Positions 1-5,396 of a stretch of DNA of 9,541 nucleotides are shown here, piece after piece (the first letter of the stretch is position 1; each line of letters opens with the position of its first letter). Below the pieces are notes generated by a model. The model saw only the letters and a program-made list of their open reading frames with translations. It was not told where the DNA came from and made no database searches. This DNA comes from Thiotrichaceae bacterium (lineage in GTDB: Bacteria > Pseudomonadota > Gammaproteobacteria > Thiotrichales > Thiotrichaceae), in NCBI GenBank assembly GCA_027008665.1, contig JALVEA010000287.1, forward strand, positions 1 through 9,541, in the 5' to 3' direction. The position numbers and the translations under genes were made by a program.

Positions 1-922
1 GGGTAAAACTGTAACACTGATGGAGCTTATCAATAATATCGCCAAAGAACATAGTGGTCTTTCGGTGTTTGCGGGAGTCGGTGAACGGACTCGTGAAGGA
101 AACGATTTTTACTATGAAATGGAAGAAGGGGGCGTACTCGATAAAGTTGCTCTCGTCTACGGTCAGATGAATGAGCCTCCAGGAAACAGATTACGTGTTG
201 CGCTAACAGGTTTGACGATTGCGGAAAATTTCCGTGATGAAGGTCGTGACGTTTTGATGTTTATTGACAACATTTACCGTTATACCCTAGCAGGAACAGA
301 AGTTTCAGCACTTCTTGGTCGTATGCCATCTGCGGTTGGATATCAACCAACATTGGCAGAAGAAATGGGCGCACTTCAGGAGCGCATTACATCGACTAAA
401 ACAGGTTCTATCACCTCATTCCAAGCGGTCTATGTGCCAGCAGATGATTTGACCGACCCATCACCTGCGACAACCTTTGCTCACTTAGACGCGACCTTAG
501 TTTTGTCACGTAATATTGCTGAGCTAGGTATTTATCCTGCGGTTGATCCCTTGGATTCTACATCGCGCCAGCTTGATCCTTTAGTCATTGGTGAAGAACA
601 TTATGCCATTGCGCGTGGTGTGCAAGGCGTATTGCAACGTTATAAAGAGTTGCAAGATATTATCGCTATTTTGGGTATGGATGAATTATCAGAAGAAGAT
701 AAACAGACTGTTGCTCGCGCTCGTCGTATTCAACGCTTCCTCTCGCAACCATTCCATGTTGCGGAAGTCTTTACTGGAGCACCTGGAAAATATGTTTCAC
801 TTTCTGAGACATTAAGTAGCTTTAAAGGCATTCTTGCAGGTGAATATGATCATATGCCTGAGCAAGCCTTCTATATGGTTGGTGGTATTGAGGAAGCAAT
901 TGAAAAAGCGGCTAAATCTTAA
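1..922 (+). CDS. atpD: F1F0 ATP synthase subunit beta (5' end outside window)
   Basis: This is the catalytic beta subunit of the F1 sector, which makes ATP from ADP and phosphate at the cytoplasmic face of the inner membrane. The reading frame is already open at base 2, where codons give G-K-T, the end of the Walker A P-loop. About 306 of the usual ~460 residues are present; the N-terminal beta-barrel domain and the first part of the P-loop lie upstream of the window. Visible hallmarks are GERTREGND with the catalytic Glu codon at 83-85, the Walker B-type stretch LMFIDNIYRYT (about 256-288), the block SALLGRMPSAVGYQPT, and the DELSEED motif of the C-terminal helical domain (about 677-697) that contacts subunit gamma. 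The ATG at base 20 is an internal Met, not the start. atpC follows 17 nt after the TAA stop, the standard operon end. Identity is certain from near-continuous similarity to E. coli AtpD. Confidence 0.99.
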   Translation, partial: GKTVTLMELINNIAKEHSGLSVFAGVGERTREGNDFYYEMEEGGVLDKVALVYGQMNEPPGNRLRVALTGLTIAENFRDEGRDVLMFIDNIYRYTLAGTEVSALLGRMPSAVGYQPTLAEEMGALQERITSTKTGSITSFQAVYVPADDLTDPSPATTFAHLDATLVLSRNIAELGIYPAVDPLDSTSRQLDPLVIGEEHYAIARGVQGVLQRYKELQDIIAILGMDELSEEDKQTVARARRIQRFLSQPFHVAEVFTGAPGKYVSLSETLSSFKGILAGEYDHMPEQAFYMVGGIEEAIEKAAKS

Positions 923-939
923 TAATGAGGTAAACAGCT

Positions 940-1365
940 ATGGCGACGACAATACAATTAGATGTGGTAAGTGCCGAAAGCTCGCTTTTTTCTGGAGAGG
1001 TGCTTGAAGTATTCGCGCCAGGAGAAATGGGTGACCTTGGTATTATGCCGCGCCACTCACAACTTATTACAACATTAAAAGCGGGTGAGTTGCGCTATGT
1101 GACAAAAGAAGAGGGTGAAGCTTCTTTATTTGTTGCAGGTGGTGTGATGGAAGTTCAGCCTTCCGTTGTGACTGTTTTAGCCGATACGGCGATACGCGCT
1201 AAAGACTTAGATGCACAAGCAGCCGAAGCAGCAAAACAGCGTGCTGAAGATGCTTTACAAGGAAAAGATCCTGAAGATCTTGACTATGAAGCAGTTCAGG
1301 CGGAGCTAGATGCGGCAAAAGCACAGATAGAAATGATTCACCGTATTGGAAAAACGCTTAGGTAA
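940..1365 (+). CDS. atpC: F1F0 ATP synthase subunit epsilon
   Basis: This encodes the 141-residue epsilon subunit of the F1 central stalk, which couples the c-ring to gamma and can inhibit ATP hydrolysis. The length is close to the E. coli protein (139). The N-terminal beta-sandwich (roughly residues 1-88) shows family signatures: LDVVSAE near the start, FSGEV, GDLGIMPRHSQLIT, and GGVMEVQPSVVTVLADTAIRA at its end. The remainder is rich in Ala, Glu, Lys and Gln, as expected of the two C-terminal helices. The ATG at 940 has a GAGG Shine-Dalgarno element at 927-930, just after the atpD stop. It is the last gene of the atp operon here, and a strong hairpin plus T-run follows 47 nt after its stop. 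Nothing unusual is seen. Confidence 0.98.
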   Translation: MATTIQLDVVSAESSLFSGEVLEVFAPGEMGDLGIMPRHSQLITTLKAGELRYVTKEEGEASLFVAGGVMEVQPSVVTVLADTAIRAKDLDAQAAEAAKQRAEDALQGKDPEDLDYEAVQAELDAAKAQIEMIHRIGKTLR

Positions 1366-1411
1366 GCAATATTTTTTCGACAGGGTGTATTTTTATTGCT
1401 GAATATTGGAG

Positions 1412-1446
1412 AGGTGATCATTAATTGATCACCTTTTTTGTTTTTG
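1412..1446 (+). terminator. Rho-independent terminator of the atp operon
   Basis: A perfect 9-bp stem, AGGTGATCA (1412-1420) and TGATCACCT (1426-1434), encloses a 5-nt loop TTAAT. It is followed by T6 G T5 ending at 1445. The position directly downstream of atpC, with no gene crossing it, supports termination of the ATP synthase transcript before the lipoprotein gene. Confidence 0.93.
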
Positions 1447-1509
1447 TTGTAAAAAAACACTTAAAAGTAGGGAAACAGACAACTTTATGGTAAAAAAGAC
1501 ACCTTTTTT

Positions 1510-1538
1510 TTGAATGTCGGTACAAATAATACTATACT
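1510..1538 (+). promoter_or_regulatory. Putative sigma70-type promoter for the His/Cys-repeat lipoprotein gene
   Basis: TTGAAT at 1510-1515 and TATACT at 1533-1538 are separated by exactly 17 nt and match the -35 and -10 consensus at four and five of six positions. The expected start site is about 1545, giving a leader of roughly 80 nt before the ATG at 1625. It lies after the atp terminator and before an otherwise promoterless gene. The rest of the 1366-1624 intergenic region shows only the terminator and A/T-rich sequence. This is prediction from sequence only. Confidence 0.6.
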
Positions 1539-1611
1539 CCAAGAGCGGATAAACATATATGAGTTACGGATCGTTTGTTCAATCTAATCTTAAAGCAAAT
1601 ATTAACACGTC

Positions 1612-1617
1612 AAAGGA
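1612..1617 (+). promoter_or_regulatory. Ribosome binding site that fixes the lipoprotein start
   Basis: AAAGGA lies 7 nt before the ATG at 1625. This favours that ATG over the in-frame ATG at 1559, which would add 22 polar residues in front of the signal peptide. Confidence 0.75.
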
Positions 1618-1624
1618 TGTAAAT

Positions 1625-2458
1625 ATGAAAAGTGCACATCAATTATCGATTGCAACATTAGTGATGGCTGGTTTCATCGCTACAGGTTGTAGCCAACAGC
1701 AAGTTGCTGGTGGCGGTTCTCAACAAGTAGCAGGTGGCTCTCAAGTTGCAGGTGGTTCTCAGCAGGTTGCAGGTGGTTCTCAGGTACAAACGGCACCTAC
1801 TCCTGAAGTAAAAACTGTTATTAAGTACAAAACTAAAACGGTGGTTAAGGAAGTATGCCGTACAAAATGTCGTAGCAAGCCAGCGCCAAAACCAAGAGGC
1901 GGGCATACTCATCCTGCAAATCGTTGTACTAAGTCTATTAGGCATAACCATAAGTTTAATAATCCTCGTCATACTCATAGATATAGTTGTCAAGGTAAGC
2001 GTCCTCCTAGAAGACCGCAATCTGGTCATGTTCATCGTGCTATTCCAGGTTGTACCGATTCTTTCCGTCATAACCATAAGTTTAACAACCCTAGACATTC
2101 TCATAAATATGGTTGTCGTAAAACTCCTAAGAGAAGAATCTATACCCCAAGACCACCTATTAAAAGATATAATAAGTGGACGCATGGACACCCAGCCAAT
2201 CGTTGTACTAAATCTATTAGACACACACATAAGTTCCAAAACAGAAATCATACTCATAAGTACAGTTGTCAAGGACAAGTAAGAAGACAAGTAAGACCAC
2301 CAGTACATGTTCCTAAAATGACTCCTAAAGCTCCAGTTGATGTTTATGCATTACAGCGTAAGTTGAAAGCTAAAGGCTATTATAGAGGTCCTATCGATGG
2401 AATCGTTGGTTCTGGTACCCGTGGTGCTTTACAACGTTTCATGCAAAATCGCCGTTAA
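1625..2458 (+). CDS. Lipoprotein with three His/Cys-rich repeats and a peptidoglycan-binding domain
   Basis: I recognise no named gene. The 277-residue product starts with a lipoprotein signal peptide: MKSAHQ, a hydrophobic stretch, then ATGC with the lipidated Cys at 22. Ala at -3 is less usual than Leu. Ser at +2 predicts sorting to the outer membrane. Residues 26-54 are a low-complexity linker of four QVAGG(G)S units. A Lys/Val-rich segment with C78-x3-C82 follows. Three repeats then come at residues 94-122, 135-164 and 187-215, each of the form HxH-x4/5-C-x5-HxH-x6-HxH-x3-C, with six His and two Cys per unit. Spacers between them are rich in Arg, Lys and Pro. Residues 238-277 resemble a PG_binding_1 domain (ALQRKL, GYYRGPIDG, GTRGALQRF). 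Inference: a cell-wall-anchored periplasmic protein that could bind metal ions through the His/Cys units. Structural or disulfide-linked repeats are an alternative. It appears to be a single-gene transcript with its own promoter and terminator. Confidence 0.85.
   Translation: MKSAHQLSIATLVMAGFIATGCSQQQVAGGGSQQVAGGSQVAGGSQQVAGGSQVQTAPTPEVKTVIKYKTKTVVKEVCRTKCRSKPAPKPRGGHTHPANRCTKSIRHNHKFNNPRHTHRYSCQGKRPPRRPQSGHVHRAIPGCTDSFRHNHKFNNPRHSHKYGCRKTPKRRIYTPRPPIKRYNKWTHGHPANRCTKSIRHTHKFQNRNHTHKYSCQGQVRRQVRPPVHVPKMTPKAPVDVYALQRKLKAKGYYRGPIDGIVGSGTRGALQRFMQNRR
1700..1786 (+). repeat. QVAGGS-type tandem coding repeat in the lipoprotein linker
   Basis: Four consecutive units translate as QVAGGGSQ, QVAGGSQ, VAGGSQ and QVAGGSQ just behind the lipidated Cys. 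The unit lengths differ by a single Gln codon, and the DNA of the units is nearly identical (core gcaggtggttct). The flexible Gly/Ser/Gln linker probably spaces the lipid anchor from the folded part. Such a repeat is prone to gain or loss of units by replication slippage. Confidence 0.85.
1904..2269 (+). repeat. Three-copy His/Cys motif coding repeat
   Basis: The copies lie at 1904-1990, 2027-2116 and 2183-2269. Each encodes three HxH pairs and two Cys at conserved spacing; copy 2 has one additional residue before its first Cys. Copies 1 and 3 share PANRCTKSIRH in the first half, whereas copies 1 and 2 share RHNHKFNNPRH in the second half. Similarity is also clear at the DNA level, for example aatcgttgtactaa in copies 1 and 3 and cataaccataagttta in copies 1 and 2. 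Confidence 0.9.
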
Positions 2459-2504
2459 AAAATTATTTTTTAATTAGTGATTTGCCTGAGATACTTTCAG
2501 GATC

Positions 2505-2546
2505 AAAAAGGATTGAGTGCTTTATTAGCATCCAGTCCTTTTTTTG
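2505..2546 (+). terminator. Rho-independent terminator after the lipoprotein gene
   Basis: AAAAAGGATTG (from 2505) pairs with CAGTCCTTTTT across an internal 2x2 mismatch and a further TGC/GCA pairing, with loop TTTATTA. A T7 run ends at 2545. A smaller hairpin, CCTGA (2485-2489) with TCAGG (2497-2501), precedes it in the 3' untranslated region. Confidence 0.8.
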
Positions 2547-2571
2547 TGCGTAGTTATTTGGGAGACAATTC

Positions 2572-2593
2572 CTTAACGCTTACTTAACACTTA
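2572..2593 (+). promoter_or_regulatory. 11-bp tandem direct repeat, possible response-regulator operator
   Basis: CTTAACGCTTA and CTTAACACTTA stand head to tail with 10 of 11 bases identical. A related CCTTAA occurs at 2600-2605. Direct repeats with an 11-bp period placed at a -35 region are typical of OmpR/PhoB-family regulators. Here they run into the putative -35 element of the downstream gene. No specific regulator can be named from the sequence. Confidence 0.4.
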
Positions 2594-2619
2594 CAATTTC
2601 CTTAAAACTAAGCTATAAA
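2591..2619 (+). promoter_or_regulatory. Putative promoter for the secreted 429-aa protein (and glmUS)
   Basis: TATAAA at 2614-2619 is a good -10 element. Seventeen nt upstream, TTACAA at 2591-2596 is a weak -35 element, which would fit a promoter that needs an activator. The predicted leader is about 67 nt. Because the next three genes are separated by 16 and 18 nt, this promoter could also serve glmU and glmS. Confidence 0.45.
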
Positions 2620-2692
2620 TAACAGGGGAGAAAAGTTCGACATTGTATTTTAAAATTTTTCTTCCTGAGTTGTCACTTAACAGGGTTTTTTT

Positions 2693-3982
2693 ATGAAAAA
2701 ATATTTTTTGCACTATACCGTTAGTTGTATTGTTTTGATGTTACTAAGTTTTTTAACTCCAGCTAATGCGGCTATCTGGAAGTCAGAAAATAAATGGAAT
2801 GAACAATGGGAAAATACTTATCGAGCATGGGTAAAAAAGAATTGGACTGAAGACTTCTTTATGGATGAGAAGCGACCCATTTATTACAAGTATTCTCATG
2901 ACTGTGCGGATGCTGTTTACGCGATGCGCCTTATCTTTTCTTATGAACATAAATTGCCGTTTGTTATTCACAACACCATACGCCCTAAGAAAAAACACGG
3001 TAAGCGTAATAAAAAACGCATGCGCTATATCAGCAATAACATGAAACGTTGGGATAAATTGCCTGAAGCAAAACGTGTGCGTCGATTCTTAGACTATGTA
3101 GCAGATATGACCAGCACTAAGACTTTGGGGATAGATACTTACCCTATTGCATTAAGTGAAATTAAACCAGGTGATATTTATGCCGCCCCTGGGGTACATT
3201 CTTATCAAATTGTAAATGTAACAGAAGCAGGTGTGGCAGAGGTGATGTCCTCAACAACACCTAAAGCACCTCGTTTTTTAGATAGAATAGAATCTTTTCC
3301 TTTTTATGTTCCAGAGGATACAAAACATTTTCGAGATGGCTATCGTCGTTTTATTCAGCCACAAAACATAAAAAAACCACTTAATAAGCAACCAGGTTTT
3401 AGTACTGAGCAATATAAAATTGCAGCCGATGTGAAGCTAAATTATGTACGTTTTACAGATATTATTGCTAGTGCTTTAGGCAAACGTGCCGAGAAACCTG
3501 ATGAAAAAACATTACGTTTACTCATAGCCCTGTGTATGTATGCAAATGATCGTGCTGTTTATGTTTATGATGCCTTATGGCATTTGCAAAAAATAAAGAA
3601 AAAAGGTCGAAAGTGTATGAATCGGATCGAATATGACAGTTATTCGACACCTTCAAGGGATCGGCGTTTAAAGGCCTTCTTTAATGCTGTCGATGCCCAT
3701 TTTCAAAAAGTATCGAATTATGCTCCTAATACCCAGCCTCAGCGTTGGGCAAGAATATTATTTTCGAAAACACGACCTAGCCCTAAAGATACGAAAGAGC
3801 TTAATGATTTTTGTATGGTGCAAATGAGTTTGGGGGAAAAGTATTTTATGCCCTTACGAGAGCTACGTTATAATTTAATGGCAGGTAAACTGGTCTCTAA
3901 TCCCAATGCGCCTTTAGAATATCGCTGGGGTGTTTATGATCTACAGAAAAATCCTTATAAAACCTCTTGTAAAAGTTATTAA
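2693..3982 (+). CDS. Secreted protein of unknown function with a possible Cys/His hydrolase-like core
   Basis: No named family is recognised. The 429-residue product begins with a Sec signal peptide: MKKYFLHY, a hydrophobic core, and a likely cleavage after A26 in ANA-AIW. The ATG has AGGG 7 nt upstream (2682-2685). The mature N-terminus is Trp-rich (W29, W35, W39, W46, W51). H69-D-C71-A-D is followed by a hydrophobic helix-like stretch. Residues 158-174 read KPGDIYAAPGVHSYQIV, with H169. A Cys at the start of a helix and a later GD...H within beta-strand-like sequence resembles the NlpC/P60 or related papain-like layout, so a cell-wall or amide hydrolase is possible. That is inference from motif order only. 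A basic block (residues 98-111) lies between these motifs. The C-terminal half is Lys/Arg-rich, seems mainly helical, and has four further Cys that might form disulfides. glmU begins 16 nt after the stop, suggesting co-transcription with UDP-GlcNAc synthesis. Confidence 0.8.
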   Translation: MKKYFLHYTVSCIVLMLLSFLTPANAAIWKSENKWNEQWENTYRAWVKKNWTEDFFMDEKRPIYYKYSHDCADAVYAMRLIFSYEHKLPFVIHNTIRPKKKHGKRNKKRMRYISNNMKRWDKLPEAKRVRRFLDYVADMTSTKTLGIDTYPIALSEIKPGDIYAAPGVHSYQIVNVTEAGVAEVMSSTTPKAPRFLDRIESFPFYVPEDTKHFRDGYRRFIQPQNIKKPLNKQPGFSTEQYKIAADVKLNYVRFTDIIASALGKRAEKPDEKTLRLLIALCMYANDRAVYVYDALWHLQKIKKKGRKCMNRIEYDSYSTPSRDRRLKAFFNAVDAHFQKVSNYAPNTQPQRWARILFSKTRPSPKDTKELNDFCMVQMSLGEKYFMPLRELRYNLMAGKLVSNPNAPLEYRWGVYDLQKNPYKTSCKSY

Positions 3983-3998
3983 TCATTAATATAAAAAT

Positions 3999-5378
3999 AT
4001 GAAATTACTACCTATTATATTAGCTGCGGGTAAAGGTACTCGCATGGTTTCCGAGTGCCCTAAAGTTTTACATGCGATTGGCGGACAAGCCATGTTGCAA
4101 CATGTGATTAATTGTTGTAGTGAATTATTGGATGGAGAAAATGATTCAAGCAATATCATTGTGGTTTATGGTCATGGTGGGGAACAAGTTAGAGCGGTTA
4201 TTGATAATGAATCGATTGATTGGGTCTTACAAGCAGAGCAAAAAGGCACAGGTCATGCTGTTGATCAAGCGCGAGAATTGATTGCAGATGATCATTTAGT
4301 CATTATTGCCTATGGTGATGCTCCACTGATTAAAACAGAAACACTGCAATCCCTTTTTGATGGCTTAGCCAATGCTGATTTAACGGTTTTGACCACTGTA
4401 TTGGATAATCCAACAGGTTACGGGCGGATTGTAAGAAATAAACAAGGTTCTATTGAAAAGATTACCGAAGAGAAAGACGCGACTGCGAAAATAAAAAAGA
4501 TTACTGAAGTAAATACGGGAGTAATTGCCGCTCATGGTAAAAATTTAAAGCATTGGTTATCGCAATTAAGCCCTGATAATGCTCAAGGCGAATATTATTT
4601 GACAGATTGTATCGGTTTAGCAGTGGCAGAAGGAAAAAAGGTTGTTGCGGTTCTCTGTGAAGATGCAATGGAAGTACAAGGAGTCAATGATCGTATTCAA
4701 CAAGCGAAACTAGAGCGAGAATATCAAAAAAGACAAGCCGAAAAACTAATGTTAGCAGGTGTTTCGCTTGCAGACCCTGCACGCATTGATATCAGAGGTG
4801 AATTACAAGTAGGTAAAGATGTTTTTATTGATGTTAATAACGTCTTTATTGGGAATACTACATTGGGTAATAACGTCATTATTGAGTCAGGCTGTGTTAT
4901 TACAGCCTCTCATATCGAAGATAACGCTCGCATTAAGGCAAACTCAGTGCTTGAAAACGCGTATGTGGGTAAAAATTGTGAGGCAGGACCTTTTGCACGT
5001 TTACGCCCTGATGCAGTTCTTAAAGAGAATGCAAAAGTTGGGAATTTTGTTGAAATAAAGAAATCAACCATTGGACAAGGTAGTAAAGTCAGTCATCTAT
5101 CCTATATCGGTGATACCCAAATGGGATCAAATGTTAATATTGGTGCAGGAACAATTACTTGTAATTATGACGGTGTGAATAAATTTCAAACTATTATTGG
5201 TGATGATGCTTTTATTGGTTCTGATTCACAATTAGTAGCGCCTGTAACCATTGAAGAAGGAGCAACAATTGGCGCGGGCTCAACCATTACTAAAGATACT
5301 CCTGCCAAAGAATTAACTCTGAGCCGTGCTAAGCAAATGACTATAACAGGTTGGAAACGACCTATTAAACAAAAATAA
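3999..5378 (+). CDS. glmU: Bifunctional GlmU: N-acetylglucosamine-1-phosphate uridylyltransferase / glucosamine-1-phosphate acetyltransferase
   Basis: This cytoplasmic enzyme acetylates glucosamine-1-phosphate and then transfers UMP to give UDP-GlcNAc, the precursor of peptidoglycan and LPS. At 459 residues it is near the E. coli length (456). The N-terminal pyrophosphorylase domain shows LAAGKGTRM (residues 8-16) with P21-K22, QAEQKGTGHA (78-87) and YGD with the metal-binding D107. NTG and NAQGEYYLTD follow further on. The C-terminal half is a left-handed beta-helix of hexapeptide repeats, with GPFARLRP, GNFVEIKKS, the catalytic His in SHLSYIGD, and NIGAGTITCNYDG. The ATG is the only usable start, because an in-frame TAA stands at 3987-3989. 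No Shine-Dalgarno is visible before it (AATATAAAAAT), so translation may be coupled to the gene 16 nt upstream. glmS follows 18 nt downstream, the usual glmUS pair. Confidence 0.98.
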   Translation: MKLLPIILAAGKGTRMVSECPKVLHAIGGQAMLQHVINCCSELLDGENDSSNIIVVYGHGGEQVRAVIDNESIDWVLQAEQKGTGHAVDQARELIADDHLVIIAYGDAPLIKTETLQSLFDGLANADLTVLTTVLDNPTGYGRIVRNKQGSIEKITEEKDATAKIKKITEVNTGVIAAHGKNLKHWLSQLSPDNAQGEYYLTDCIGLAVAEGKKVVAVLCEDAMEVQGVNDRIQQAKLEREYQKRQAEKLMLAGVSLADPARIDIRGELQVGKDVFIDVNNVFIGNTTLGNNVIIESGCVITASHIEDNARIKANSVLENAYVGKNCEAGPFARLRPDAVLKENAKVGNFVEIKKSTIGQGSKVSHLSYIGDTQMGSNVNIGAGTITCNYDGVNKFQTIIGDDAFIGSDSQLVAPVTIEEGATIGAGSTITKDTPAKELTLSRAKQMTITGWKRPIKQK

Positions 5379-5396
5379 CAAAGAAAGGAATAGCCT

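Noticed and set aside
1559..1624. In-frame upstream ATG giving a 22-residue longer lipoprotein
   Set aside because: It would place polar sequence before the signal peptide. The ATG at 1625 has AAAGGA at correct spacing and starts a standard lipoprotein signal.
1658..2308. Antisense 216-codon open frame across the His/Cys repeats
   Set aside because: It mirrors the repetitive coding sequence and its composition; the + strand has a ribosome site, signal peptide and domains. The antisense product is Met/Ser/Thr/Arg-rich with no recognisable feature.
1625..3982. Horizontal transfer or mobile element origin of the two envelope genes
   Set aside because: No inverted repeats, target duplications, integrase or transposase remnants are seen, and base composition looks similar to the flanking genes by eye.
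3967..3995. Promoter-like TTGTAA-N17-TATAAA just before glmU
   Set aside because: The predicted start site would fall at or just after the glmU ATG, so the transcript would lack a full start codon. The match in A/T-rich DNA is probably chance.
5379..5396. glmS ribozyme or leader riboswitch upstream of glmS
   Set aside because: Only 18 nt separate glmU and glmS, too short for the ribozyme, which is also characteristic of Gram-positive bacteria.
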